Positions 1-8,718 of a DNA stretch of 51,759 nucleotides are shown in pieces. The first letter of the stretch is position 1. Every line of letters begins with the position of its first letter. The position numbers and the translations under genes are program-made. Below the pieces are notes generated by a model that worked only from the letters and a program-made list of their open reading frames with translations, was not told the origin of the DNA and ran no database searches. Where the stretch lies: contig DEFA01000025.1 of the NCBI GenBank assembly GCA_002350525.1, positions 157,299-209,057 of the forward strand, read 5' to 3'. Origin of the DNA: Lachnospiraceae bacterium UBA2864. Its GTDB lineage: Bacteria; Bacillota; Clostridia; Lachnospirales; Lachnospiraceae.

Positions 1-35
1 ATCGAAGGAGGGGCCTGTCATATCAATCTTCGGAA

Positions 36-875
36 TTAAATATCCACATCTATAAACTTATATTCACTTACTTCATAGAATACCCTGTCTTTTTCGGGCA
101 GCGGGGTCATATAATCCCCGTACAGCATGGTCAGATATTTATCATAATCCTTAAATGCCATTACCCTGTGTCCGTCAAAATCCGTATTCATCAGATTATG
201 GAAGAAAGATCTCGGAATACCGTTCGGTGAACCCGGTTCATGCGGATAAGTAACATGCTTAACATACTTGGTTCTGTGACGGTTATTGATCTTTGCAAGT
301 TTCTCCAGCCATACAAAGGTATATTTTACCGGAATCCTGTTGAGCAGCTTATACCATGCTCTGAGCAGCGGATTCTTAGCCTGAGTCTTTCCGATCTCCG
401 AATACTGAACCTTTCTGATACAGAAAGTGATAAACTTATGAACGTAATTTCTCAGGAAAGGATTATCAGGAACACCGTCAAAGATAAAGATATCCATGAA
501 AACACCCTGGTGCTGCTTAATATTCTGATGTCCTGCACCTATAAGCAACGTATCATTTCTTCTGAGCTTTGCGTAGCCCCATCTGTAGTTCGGATCCGTT
601 GTCCAGTCCTGAAGGAAGAATCTCGAAGTATCCAGATCCTTCTTGCAGGCCTCCCTGAACTTATTATATTCACTTCTCATCATAGATACATCCGCATCAT
701 CATCCCATGGAATAAATCCCTTATGCCTTATAGCACCGAGAAGCGAACCGTCACTCACCGAATATGTGATGTGATTCTTTCTGCATATTCTGTCCAGCTC
801 GACAAGCATTTCTACTTCGATTCTCTGAAGTTTCTTCAGGTCCTCTCCCATGATCAACTGCTTTTTACTGCCCAT
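36..875 (-). CDS. LicD family phosphotransferase
   Basis: 279 residues. LicD/fukutin-type enzymes transfer phosphocholine or a related phospho-alcohol from a CDP-activated donor to a cell-surface sugar. The family signature is intact at residues 42-63: DGSLLGAIRHKG followed by the acidic cluster WDDDADV, which is the probable metal/nucleotidyl site. The late YGDYMTPLP block is also typical. It starts at an ATG with a good Shine-Dalgarno (AAGGAGATATAGAA-ATG). It is the last gene of the glycan operon seen here, 65 bp after the cytidylyltransferase fusion, so a CDP-linked donor is probably made next door. The donor (choline, ethanolamine, glycerol, aminoethylphosphonate) cannot be read from the sequence. 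Family call is firm, substrate unknown. Confidence 0.9.
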   Translation of the reverse strand: MGSKKQLIMGEDLKKLQRIEVEMLVELDRICRKNHITYSVSDGSLLGAIRHKGFIPWDDDADVSMMRSEYNKFREACKKDLDTSRFFLQDWTTDPNYRWGYAKLRRNDTLLIGAGHQNIKQHQGVFMDIFIFDGVPDNPFLRNYVHKFITFCIRKVQYSEIGKTQAKNPLLRAWYKLLNRIPVKYTFVWLEKLAKINNRHRTKYVKHVTYPHEPGSPNGIPRSFFHNLMNTDFDGHRVMAFKDYDKYLTMLYGDYMTPLPEKDRVFYEVSEYKFIDVDI

Positions 876-940
876 TTCTATATCTCCTTATATTTAAGAT
901 TCTCCAGGTCTTCAGCGGTTCTCCCGCTTTATTCAGATTT

Positions 941-2296
941 TCACCCGAGCCTTGTAACGCCTCTTCCTTCATGGAAGTCTTCCATGATCTCGGCAATTTT
1001 AAGAGTCACCGCATCTTTAAGGAATGCCGGACGTCTGCCTCCCTCGATGGCTTTCGTAAAGACAACCATCTCATATCTTATGCCTTCGCCGTCAAGCTGA
1101 TAAAAATATCTCTTGTTCTGAGCCGGGTTCTCATACCGGATTTCAAAATAATCCGTCTTCCACCACGGACTCGGAATATACAGATATCCCTTCGTTCCCG
1201 TAACCACAAGATCTCCCTCGGACTTAACGCCCTTACCGAGTTTAACTGTAGCAACAGCCTTCGGATATCTGAAACTCAGCCTTGAAAATGTATCGAAATT
1301 CTCCTCATCTTTTGCAAACTTCGAGACAATCTCCAGAGAATCATATTCCGTACCGAGAATATCCAGAACCGGAAGTATTCCCGTCGGTCCCCAGGCTGTC
1401 ATGGAATTCCATACCCCCTTAAGGCTTCCGTTCCTGCCCTTAAGCGCACTGAGGCTTGTGCAGGTTACATCTACTGAGATAACATCTCCTATCGCTCCCG
1501 TCTTGATAAGAAGGAGAAGTCTGCTGTACGCGATGGAATAAGCCGTTTTAAGCGCTTCCATAAAGATGAGCCCTTTACTCTCGGCAAGTTCCATAAGTGC
1601 TTTATGTTCTTCAAGAGAAAGTGCTGCAGGTGCTTCACACAGAACATGCTTACCTTTCTCAAGCGCCATCTTCACATCTTTAAAATGCGACGATGGATGT
1701 GACACTATATATACCGCATCGGAATTGTCCAGAAGGCCGGAATAACCGGAAATTATCGGAACATTTCTTTCCTTTGCCGCTTTAACCGTATCTTCGTCAG
1801 GCTCGTCACTGTCCGTACAGAGTCCCGATATCTCAAGTCCGTTTACATATGCCGACTCTCTGAGATACTTTCTGATGAAATCCACATTTCCGTAGATACC
1901 CATGCGGCAGTTTCGCTCTTTTCCCCTTATGTCGCTGCTGGATACGCCTTCCGTCCTGTCGAGATATACAACCTCGCAGTACTCCTTCAGATAATCGAAC
2001 TTGCCGACCCAGTCGGAACCGACGGTAAATATATCCACTCCGTACTTCTGTATATCGTCTATCTTCTGGCCTTCGTACTCTTCGATTATTATCTCATCGG
2101 CCAGTCCGGTTTTCCGTATAGCCTGTACTCTTTCAGTCAGCGACTGCTGAACGTTGATCTTTCCTCTGGTCCTGTCATAATCATCCGAAGTAACCCCGAC
2201 GATAAGGTAGTCTCCCAGAGCTTTTGCCCTTTCGAGCAGTCGTATATGACCGTAGTGAAGCAGGTCGTATGTACCGTACGTTATAACCTTTTTCAT
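941..2296 (-). CDS. Cytidylyltransferase (TagD-like) fused to Gfo/Idh/MocA-type oxidoreductase domain
   Basis: 451 residues in two parts. Residues 1-125 match glycerol-3-phosphate cytidylyltransferases: the HYGH motif at 14-17 (HxGH, CTP binding) and RTEGVSSSDI at 114-123. Residues about 130-451 resemble a Gfo/Idh/MocA dehydrogenase: a short nucleotide-binding-like GIYG stretch, the GKHVLCEAP block and a C-terminal substrate-binding fold. The usual EKP motif reads EAP (221-223), so the lysine normally contacting cofactor/substrate is missing, and the Rossmann glycine motif is poor. I infer an active CDP-alcohol-forming half (CDP-glycerol is the simplest guess) and a second half with altered or lost redox function. 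The neighbouring glycerophosphotransferase and LicD are plausible users of the CDP product. Start ATG with a GGGGG ribosome site. Confidence 0.82.
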   Translation of the reverse strand: MKKVITYGTYDLLHYGHIRLLERAKALGDYLIVGVTSDDYDRTRGKINVQQSLTERVQAIRKTGLADEIIIEEYEGQKIDDIQKYGVDIFTVGSDWVGKFDYLKEYCEVVYLDRTEGVSSSDIRGKERNCRMGIYGNVDFIRKYLRESAYVNGLEISGLCTDSDEPDEDTVKAAKERNVPIISGYSGLLDNSDAVYIVSHPSSHFKDVKMALEKGKHVLCEAPAALSLEEHKALMELAESKGLIFMEALKTAYSIAYSRLLLLIKTGAIGDVISVDVTCTSLSALKGRNGSLKGVWNSMTAWGPTGILPVLDILGTEYDSLEIVSKFAKDEENFDTFSRLSFRYPKAVATVKLGKGVKSEGDLVVTGTKGYLYIPSPWWKTDYFEIRYENPAQNKRYFYQLDGEGIRYEMVVFTKAIEGGRRPAFLKDAVTLKIAEIMEDFHEGRGVTRLG

Positions 2297-2343
2297 ATAA
2301 ACCCCCGCATTATTTACCGGAAGTGCCTTCTTTCGGTAAATTT

Positions 2344-3417
2344 CTAAATGATTCCTCTTTTCTGAAGATCTGTAAAGGCGTCAACAAGTGTCTTGTTATC
2401 TTCCGGAGTAAGTGCTCCGATATGGCCTACTCTGAACACCTTATCCTTAAGGTCTCCTCCGTTAGGGCAGACCCATATTCCGTATTCATCTTTAAGAACA
2501 GTAAATATATCATATGCCGATGCAGTCGTCGGATGAAGCGGAGTAACCGCATTTGACATTGATTCCGAAACTATTTCAAAAGGAAGACCTTCTATTCTCT
2601 TACGGAAATCGGCAGCAAGGGCCTTCATTCTCTCTACCTCGGACTGTACGCCGCCGGCCTCTTTAATTGCCCTCAGTCTGGCATTTATCTGTCTCAGGAT
2701 TCCAACTGCCGGCGTAAAAGGAGTCTGTCCTCTTTCGCCGTTTGTAAGAGCATCTCTGACATCAAGATACATGCATTTCGGATCATGACTGTATACTCTT
2801 TCAACAGCCTTGCCCGAAAGAACCATTACGGAAACTCCCGGAGGACATGCAAGCGCCTTCTGCGATCCGGTAATCATCACCTCTATTCCCTGCTCCTTCA
2901 TATTGAGCGGATCCGCAAGGAATGAACTTATCGCATCAACAACAAGGAATATGTTATTTCTCCTGCAGAAATCCCCGATCAGATCCGTATCGTATTTTAC
3001 ACCGGTTGAGGTCTCATGGATGTTTACAAGAAATCCCGTAAACCCTTTACCTTCATATCCGGAGAGTCTCTCCCCTGTAAGAGCCTTACCTGTTTCAAGC
3101 TTAATCTCCTCAAAAGGAATCTGATGAATCTCGCAAAGCTTTACAAATCTTGCACCGAAGGATCCTCCGTTTACAACAAGAAGTTTATCTTTCTCATCAA
3201 AAAGATTTATAACGGCTGCTTCCATGGATGCGGTACCCGAACCTGTTATGAAAACGGTTCTTCCCTTTTCATCCACACCCGCAAACTCATTCATCAGACT
3301 CTCGCTTTCCTTCATAACAGCGGAAAATTCCGGAGTCCTGAAATATGGAACCTGCTCGGCTCCGATAGAAAGAATTGCCTCATCGCCCTGTACGGGACCA
3401 ACTGTAAAATTTAACAT
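2344..3417 (-). CDS. Class V PLP aminotransferase (2-aminoethylphosphonate/alanine-glyoxylate type)
   Basis: 357 residues, the usual length for the PhnW / serine-pyruvate / alanine-glyoxylate aminotransferase group. Visible landmarks are the N-terminal FTVGPV, the TGSGTASMEA phosphate-binding turn (59-68), the HETSTGV block (134-140), Asp161 in VVDAISS for the pyridine nitrogen, and the Schiff-base lysine K187 in TGSQKA. Its position between a CDP-alcohol-forming enzyme, a glycerophosphotransferase and LicD suggests it makes an amino-containing head group. 2-aminoethylphosphonate is a reasonable candidate because related transaminases occur beside cytidylyltransferases in phosphonoglycan loci. 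No PEP mutase or phosphonopyruvate decarboxylase is visible, so the substrate is open. Start ATG with GGAG site. Confidence 0.8.
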   Translation of the reverse strand: MLNFTVGPVQGDEAILSIGAEQVPYFRTPEFSAVMKESESLMNEFAGVDEKGRTVFITGSGTASMEAAVINLFDEKDKLLVVNGGSFGARFVKLCEIHQIPFEEIKLETGKALTGERLSGYEGKGFTGFLVNIHETSTGVKYDTDLIGDFCRRNNIFLVVDAISSFLADPLNMKEQGIEVMITGSQKALACPPGVSVMVLSGKAVERVYSHDPKCMYLDVRDALTNGERGQTPFTPAVGILRQINARLRAIKEAGGVQSEVERMKALAADFRKRIEGLPFEIVSESMSNAVTPLHPTTASAYDIFTVLKDEYGIWVCPNGGDLKDKVFRVGHIGALTPEDNKTLVDAFTDLQKRGII

Positions 3418-3432
3418 ATTATCATCTCCAAA

Positions 3433-4701
3433 TCATAATTCTCTGAAATCCTTTACGATATACTCAACTATATCATCAGCTGAATTATCGTACTTTTTCA
3501 GGTACTTGTCTATAACCTTCTGCCTGTCGGCTTTCATATAATCGTTTCCTTTTGAAAGCTCGGCCATATATTTCTTAACATCGTCAAAGGATTCGGCAAC
3601 ATACATTACATCCACCAGTTCCTTAAGATCCGATGAAAGATTGTTATCACCCAGACAGTAAATGATCGGTTTTCCCTGATAGAAGAACTGCCATACGATC
3701 GATGAAAAATCGGATATCAGTATATCCGCTCCCGTAAAGGAATCGTTGATCATCTTGTTCTTATCGAATACGGCACCGAGTCTGTCGGCTTCAGCCTTAT
3801 AAGCTTCAACCTCTTCCTCTGTCATATAACCTTCTTCCACCATATATTTAAAGGTAAAAGGGTGCGGTCTGAGAAGCATCTTTACTCCCGGAAACTCCTC
3901 ACCGAGTTTTATGATCTCGTCCTTATATTCCAGAAAATGACTTCCGCCTTCTCCCTCACCGTAGGACCATCTCGGAGTCCACATTACCACGGTACCCGTA
4001 TGTGGCTCCGGCTTAATCTTTGTACATTCGTTCAGAACCGGATAACCGAGATTAATATACTGATGAGCTCCGTGACATGACTTCCACATGGATTTATAAA
4101 GTCTGTCAATTCTGGAATCGCAGTTATGGAATCCGATATATACATCTCTGTAGAATTCCTTATCCGGCGTATGAATTCCTTTACCCGCACCGTAATCCGG
4201 CGTCGTATAAGGAATATAGCACGTTCTTATCTTTCCTGCGACAGATGCTATCCTCATCTTCTTCGGAATATATCTGAAGTAAGGTCTTTCATAGAAAATG
4301 TAATCAAATCCGTACCTTGTAAGATCTATGATCCTGCCCGTCTTTCCCACCGCATTTAAGAACTGCCCGTCTTTATACTTGGCATGAAAGAATTCCTTGA
4401 TCTCCCCCCAGTTATCATAAGCCTTTGTCTCTGAATTATAATTCGGGGTAAGTACTATCCATACATCAAATCTGTCATCCGCAGCCATTCTTTCATATAC
4501 CGGGGCCTGTTTGTCCCAGACTTCGGGCATCTGTGATACGAATGCGACCTTGATCTTTCTGTCACGTCCCGACTCGTCTTTTCTATTCTTTGTCTCTTCT
4601 ATACACCTCTCAATCCTCTTTGCGGAATTAACATCGAGGATGCGGTTACGCGGTCTGTCTATAATAAGATGTGCCGCTTTTTTCGCTATATCTGTTATCA
4701 T
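3433..4701 (-). CDS. CDP-glycerol:poly(glycerophosphate) glycerophosphotransferase family protein (TagB/TagF-like)
   Basis: 422 residues, GT-B type transferase that adds glycerol-phosphate (or similar) units from CDP-glycerol to a membrane-linked acceptor on the inner face of the membrane. Evidence is the C-terminal nucleotide-binding half: MLLRPHPF, ADILISDFSSIVWQFFYQGKPIIY, and the preceding VMWTPRW block, all characteristic of TagB/TagF. It is short compared with processive TagF enzymes (over 700 residues), so a primase or single-addition role is likelier than long-chain polymerisation. It lies 13 bp downstream of the flippase gene and 15 bp upstream of the aminotransferase, in one transcription unit with the TagD-like fusion. 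Start ATG with GGGAG. Confidence 0.88.
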   Translation of the reverse strand: MITDIAKKAAHLIIDRPRNRILDVNSAKRIERCIEETKNRKDESGRDRKIKVAFVSQMPEVWDKQAPVYERMAADDRFDVWIVLTPNYNSETKAYDNWGEIKEFFHAKYKDGQFLNAVGKTGRIIDLTRYGFDYIFYERPYFRYIPKKMRIASVAGKIRTCYIPYTTPDYGAGKGIHTPDKEFYRDVYIGFHNCDSRIDRLYKSMWKSCHGAHQYINLGYPVLNECTKIKPEPHTGTVVMWTPRWSYGEGEGGSHFLEYKDEIIKLGEEFPGVKMLLRPHPFTFKYMVEEGYMTEEEVEAYKAEADRLGAVFDKNKMINDSFTGADILISDFSSIVWQFFYQGKPIIYCLGDNNLSSDLKELVDVMYVAESFDDVKKYMAELSKGNDYMKADRQKVIDKYLKKYDNSADDIVEYIVKDFREL

Positions 4702-4714
4702 CCGATTGACTCCC

Positions 4715-6160
4715 TTACGAATTTCTGAAATTCTTTATGAACCCAATGATCATATTCCTCTTGATAAGAACCGTTATACCAAGTACAAGTATGATTATAT
4801 AACGGACAAGATAGAAATTATAGAGCGGCATAATGGCAAATACCAGTGCCGTAAATACTCCCAGTATGATCATCATGACTTTCATGTTATAGAGATCGTC
4901 CGGGATATTCCTGTCCTTCATGGTCTTCTTATACGAAATGTAATTCATTCCCGCAAATGTCATATAACTCACAAGCGTCGTATATGCCGCACTTATAAAG
5001 CCGAAGCGCGGGATTGCGAAATAATTCAGAATAAGATTCACAACAGCCGCAACCGCAGTTCCGTAAACCAGTCTCTTCTTCTCTTCAAAGTAGAATTCCA
5101 CATTTATAAACATCTGTGAATAAAAGAGCAGCAGAAGACTTATGGCTACAGGCGGAAGAACTCCTATACCTCGCAGATATTTCTTTCCGCCGATTATAAA
5201 TACAAGTTCGGGAGCAAGCGTTACGACTCCGAGAAGAAGAACCGCCATAAGTATGGCTATATACATTGCGATCCTCCGGTTGTCCCTTCTTTCTTCGGAC
5301 TTGATCTTCCTGTAAAGCCATGGTATGTATGCGTTATTCAGAGCATTCAGAATGATCGTCATGATCATGCCGAGCGTATATACCGTGCCGTATACAGCGG
5401 CATCCGCCTTGCCTGTGAAATGGTCTATCATAAGCCTGTCGCTTACATTAAAGATCGACTGTGAAAGATAATACGGGATGAGCGGGATATTGAAAGTAAG
5501 CGCGTACTTCCAATAAGTTATATTGAAAAATGTACGGCCCTTTGCAAAGCAGTATATGAGTATTGCGGCCCCCACTGCGATCTCTATTATATTGACGGTC
5601 TTAACATAAGCAATACCCTTAAGTCCGTCCGATGCCGCCTTTATAGTGAAAAATGCAACTGCCGGAACTATAAACGTTACAAGGAGTGACACGCAAACAA
5701 CCGACTTATATCTGTAATCGTACCTTTGACGGCTGGTCCAGCAGCTCATGGCATTCTTCATAACTATACCGACTATCATAAGAAGCATAAGCTCGGTAGG
5801 CAGTCTGAAAAAGTTGTTGAAGAAATTCTTAAATACAAGATATACCATAAGGAAAACTGTCGATAATATTATACATATCATATCAACCGATGAGGTATAC
5901 TCATCTCTCTTATCCTCAAACTTGGTCATGGCCGTATTAAAGGATCCGTATGCAAGATTCAGGGTCAGAAATATCATAAGGATATTCTCCGCAGAGTTGT
6001 ATGTAGTATAATAACCCATCTCCTCTTCGGACATCATTCTGGCAAAAAAAGGCATCGTAAAAAAGGCTACACCGTTCTGCAGCAGAGTGCAGACGGTGTA
6101 AACCATTGATGCTCTTAGTTCTATTGATAATCCTTTGTACTTATTCCAAAGCGCCTTCAT
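4715..6160 (-). CDS. Polysaccharide flippase (Wzx/MOP superfamily)
   Basis: 481 residues with about 12-14 hydrophobic segments from residue 14 to the C terminus and short basic loops. The opening (ASMVYTVCTLLQNGVAFFTMPFFARMM) and FNIPLIPYYLSQSIFNVSDRLMI are typical of Wzx-type oligosaccharide-lipid flippases. It is expected to move undecaprenyl-linked repeat units or decorations to the outer face. It is one of two flippase-like genes in the locus, and it lies directly between the dTDP-amino-sugar cassette and the CDP-glycerol genes, so it may serve the decoration branch rather than the main chain. Start ATG with GGAG. The family is clear, the cargo is inferred. Confidence 0.88.
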   Translation of the reverse strand: MKALWNKYKGLSIELRASMVYTVCTLLQNGVAFFTMPFFARMMSEEEMGYYTTYNSAENILMIFLTLNLAYGSFNTAMTKFEDKRDEYTSSVDMICIILSTVFLMVYLVFKNFFNNFFRLPTELMLLMIVGIVMKNAMSCWTSRQRYDYRYKSVVCVSLLVTFIVPAVAFFTIKAASDGLKGIAYVKTVNIIEIAVGAAILIYCFAKGRTFFNITYWKYALTFNIPLIPYYLSQSIFNVSDRLMIDHFTGKADAAVYGTVYTLGMIMTIILNALNNAYIPWLYRKIKSEERRDNRRIAMYIAILMAVLLLGVVTLAPELVFIIGGKKYLRGIGVLPPVAISLLLLFYSQMFINVEFYFEEKKRLVYGTAVAAVVNLILNYFAIPRFGFISAAYTTLVSYMTFAGMNYISYKKTMKDRNIPDDLYNMKVMMIILGVFTALVFAIMPLYNFYLVRYIIILVLGITVLIKRNMIIGFIKNFRNS

Positions 6161-6171
6161 AAATTCTCCAT

Positions 6172-6702
6172 TTATATACCCGGGCTTTTATACCATATAA
6201 AATCCGCCAGTTTATCCTCGGCATAATCGATCCTTACATTCATCGCCCTCAGTTCGGCAAGAGATACTCTCTCATATCCGTTTTTATCATAAAAATGTAC
6301 CGCTCTCTTATTTTGAACCGATACACACCAGTAGATGATTCGAAGTCCCATCTCCTCATGACCTATCCGGAGGATCTCATTCATCGCCTTAAAAGAAACG
6401 CCTCGTCCCATGGCTGCAGTTCTTACAGTGATCCCGAATTCCGCCGATGAAGTACGCCGGTCTATTCCTTTTAAGCTGACGGTTCCGAGGTATTCACCTT
6501 CTTCATCTTCTATAGCCAGATGAAAATTTCCTTCCATGGTTTTCCGGTCACTGTCCGCCCCGACTGCCGCACCTTCTATAAATGCTTCACAGTCCTCTAT
6601 CGTCATTGCAGCAAAGTTACGATTCAGATATTCCACAACTGTCGGATCATGCATCCACTCAAGCATGAGCGGTGCATCCTTTTTTTCAAGTTTTCTTAAC
6701 AA
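6172..6702 (-). CDS. GNAT-family N-acetyltransferase, probable dTDP-amino-sugar acetyltransferase
   Basis: 176 residues with the RimJ/RimL-type GNAT layout: N-terminal LRKLEKKDAPLMLEWMHDP, a central strand HLAIEDEEGEYLGTVSLKGID, and the acetyl-CoA loop region ITVRTAAMGRGVSFKAMNEI. The start is a TTG preceded by GGAG at 8 nt spacing; no better ATG exists in frame. It follows the sugar 3,4-ketoisomerase and DegT aminotransferase genes, so it probably N-acetylates the 3-amino group of a dTDP-3-amino-3,6-dideoxyhexose (Fuc3NAc or Qui3NAc type). Another small-molecule acceptor is possible because GNAT domains alone do not fix the substrate. Confidence 0.78.
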   Translation of the reverse strand: MLRKLEKKDAPLMLEWMHDPTVVEYLNRNFAAMTIEDCEAFIEGAAVGADSDRKTMEGNFHLAIEDEEGEYLGTVSLKGIDRRTSSAEFGITVRTAAMGRGVSFKAMNEILRIGHEEMGLRIIYWCVSVQNKRAVHFYDKNGYERVSLAELRAMNVRIDYAEDKLADFIWYKSPGI

Positions 6703-6735
6703 TTCTCTTACTCCGTGTAATCTATATGATTTTCA

Positions 6736-7833
6736 TTACCATGCATTTATGGCATCGATAACAGCTCCGATCTCTTCCTCTGTCATTCCGTAATACATAG
6801 GTATACTGAGCTCCGTGCGGGATATTTCCTCAGCTGTCGGAAGTGCACCTTCACCGAGCCCCAGTTCCTTATAAGCCTCCTGACGATGGATCGGGATCGG
6901 ATAATGCTTGTTACAGCCTATTCCCTTCTCACCGAGAAAAGCTTCCAGGGAATCTCTCTCCTCCGTCCTTACCGCAAATATATGAAATACATGAGTGTTT
7001 CCATCCTGAACGGTCGGGAGTATAACCTTCGGATTCTTTATTTCCTCAAGATATCTTCCTGCAATCCTCACTCTGTCCGCATTCCAGTCATCCAGTTTTC
7101 TCAGTTTTACGCGGAGCATGGCTGACTGAACCTCATCAAGTCTCGAGTTATTGCCCTTATAGATATGATGATATTTATAATCCGATCCGTAATTTCCGAG
7201 TGCTCTTACCTTATCCGCAACAGCCTTGTCATTTGTAACTACCGCACCGCCGTCACCGAGAGCTCCCAGATTCTTACCCGGATAAAAACTGAAACCGGCA
7301 GCATCTCCCAGACTTCCGGTTTTTCTGCCCTTGTAGGTTGCGCCATGTGACTGGGCGCTGTCCTCTATGACCTTAAGATTATGGCGTCTCGCTATATCGG
7401 TTATAGGATCCATATCCGCAGGCTGCCCGTAAAGATGTACTGCCATGACAGCTTTCGTTCTGTCTGTAATCTTTTCCTCTATCAGCGAAGGATCGATATT
7501 ATAGGTCTCAAGAACCGGCTCGACAAAGACAGGCGTCGCACCCACATAGGTAACCGCAAGCGCGGTAGCTATATAAGTATTCGACGGAACTATCACCTCA
7601 TCTCCCAGGCCGATGTCATATGCCTTTAAGATAAGCATAAGCGCATCCAGTCCGTTACCGCATCCCACGCAGTACTTTGCACCGCAGTACTCGGCAAACT
7701 CCTCTTCGAATTTCTCACATTCCTCGCCCTGTATAAACCACTCTTTATCCAGAACCTTTTTAAATGCACTCTCCAGTTCTTCTTCCACTTCTTTATGCAT
7801 AACTTCAAATGAAGCAAATGGAATCTTATTCAT
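6736..7833 (-). CDS. DegT/DnrJ/EryC1/StrS aminotransferase, probable dTDP-3-oxo-6-deoxyhexose 3-aminotransferase (FdtB/QdtB-like)
   Basis: 365 residues, PLP-dependent sugar aminotransferase. The family blocks are present: CVGCGNGLDALMLILKA (55-71), PSNTYIATALAV, VMAVHLYGQPADM, the PLP-binding Asp158 in VIEDSAQSHGA, and the Schiff-base lysine K187 in FSFYPGKNLGALGDGG. The YPGKNLGALGD wording is typical of the 3-amino sugar enzymes (FdtB, QdtB, DesV) rather than 4-aminotransferases. The adjoining ketoisomerase gene ends where this one begins (no gap) and would make the dTDP-3-keto substrate. Glutamate is the expected amino donor. Whether the galacto or gluco isomer is made is not resolvable by eye. 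Confidence 0.9.
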   Translation of the reverse strand: MNKIPFASFEVMHKEVEEELESAFKKVLDKEWFIQGEECEKFEEEFAEYCGAKYCVGCGNGLDALMLILKAYDIGLGDEVIVPSNTYIATALAVTYVGATPVFVEPVLETYNIDPSLIEEKITDRTKAVMAVHLYGQPADMDPITDIARRHNLKVIEDSAQSHGATYKGRKTGSLGDAAGFSFYPGKNLGALGDGGAVVTNDKAVADKVRALGNYGSDYKYHHIYKGNNSRLDEVQSAMLRVKLRKLDDWNADRVRIAGRYLEEIKNPKVILPTVQDGNTHVFHIFAVRTEERDSLEAFLGEKGIGCNKHYPIPIHRQEAYKELGLGEGALPTAEEISRTELSIPMYYGMTEEEIGAVIDAINAW

Positions 7834-8238
7834 CTATCTGTCCTTTCCGATGTATCTGAGAAACTCATCATAATCCCTGATATAATCTTTTTCGTCATAA
7901 TATTCCGATGCCAATACCATAAGAACCGCATCCGGCGAGAAGTCATACATTTCCCTCCAGACAGCATTGCTTATATACAGTCCTTCAAAAGGCTTATCCA
8001 GCACGACCTCCGCAGTATCTGTTCCGTCATCCAGATGAACCTTACAGGAGCCGTGAATTGGAATAAGTATCTGCTCCAGACACTTATGGGCGTGAAATCC
8101 GCGCCTCACACCTTCTATAGTATCATACATGTAATAAACTCTTTTTATGGTGAAGGGAATATCCTTCATCTCCTCCAGCGCCACAAGCATTCCTCTGTCA
8201 TCTCCGTGTCGCTGAAACGTATATTTTTTTATCTCCAT
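7834..8238 (-). CDS. dTDP-4-oxo-6-deoxyhexose 3,4-ketoisomerase (FdtA/QdtA-like cupin)
   Basis: 134 residues, a small single-domain RmlC-like cupin. The RRGFHAHKCLEQ motif (46-56) holds the histidines (H49, H51) expected for the proton-shuttling active site of FdtA/QdtA/Tyl1a. The early DDRGMLVALEE block and the late LASEYYDEKDYIRDYDEF tail are also characteristic. It converts the dTDP-4-keto-6-deoxyglucose made by RmlA/RmlB into the 3-keto isomer. RmlA and RmlB are not in the window, so they must be encoded elsewhere. It forms a compact three-gene unit with the aminotransferase and acetyltransferase that follow. ATG start with an AAGGAA site. Confidence 0.9.
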   Translation of the reverse strand: MEIKKYTFQRHGDDRGMLVALEEMKDIPFTIKRVYYMYDTIEGVRRGFHAHKCLEQILIPIHGSCKVHLDDGTDTAEVVLDKPFEGLYISNAVWREMYDFSPDAVLMVLASEYYDEKDYIRDYDEFLRYIGKDR

Positions 8239-8280
8239 GATAGTAATCGTTCCTTATATATTTACAAAATCCGATATCTG

Positions 8281-8640
8281 CTACTTCTCCTTCTTCTGAG
8301 CCTCGTCGTGACTGTCCTTTCTCATAATGGCCAGCTCCTGAGAGAGTTTGGTAACCTTATCCTGGAGCTTGCTTACCGTCATCGAAAGTGAAAAGATAAT
8401 TCCGATGACCAGGATAAATCCAAGGAAGAAAAGCATATTTACCGGTGCAACAACGCCCGTAAGATGAGCTATCCATCCCAGAACCTCCGGACATGCGGCA
8501 AGCACGATTATCACTAAGTCCACGAGTGCCCAGCCCAGGCCGTATTTATAGTCTATCTTCTTCTTACTCATAAGCCTGATCAGAGATATAAGTAATAGTA
8601 CCATGCAGATAATTACGAATATTCTTATTCTTAAAGACAT
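8281..8640 (-). CDS. DUF2304 family small membrane protein
   Basis: 119 residues: three predicted membrane helices (about 4-23, 35-55 and 65-89) and a charged C-terminal tail with a coiled-coil-like stretch (SKLQDKVTKLSQELAIMRKD). This matches the DUF2304 family, which commonly sits beside a dolichol-phosphate-mannose-synthase-like GT2. That gene is present immediately upstream at 8719-9438. Function is unproven; a helper for a polyprenyl-phosphate glycosyltransferase or its flipping is the usual inference. Start ATG with GGGAG. Confidence 0.8.
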   Translation of the reverse strand: MSLRIRIFVIICMVLLLISLIRLMSKKKIDYKYGLGWALVDLVIIVLAACPEVLGWIAHLTGVVAPVNMLFFLGFILVIGIIFSLSMTVSKLQDKVTKLSQELAIMRKDSHDEAQKKEK

Positions 8641-8718
8641 ACTTCTTCTCCCTCGTAATTGTTTGCCGGAGCGATCAGTTCTGATCCACTGTACGTACCG
8701 GTATCTTTCAATGCTGTA

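Noticed and set aside
240..1100. 286-codon open frame on the plus strand opposite licD and the fusion gene
   Set aside because: Antisense to two genes with clear family motifs, no ribosome site, Leu/Ser/Arg/Ile-rich translation typical of a shadow frame.
4511..5119. 202-codon plus-strand open frame across the TagF-like and flippase genes
   Set aside because: Spans the junction of two confident minus-strand genes; no recognisable domain.
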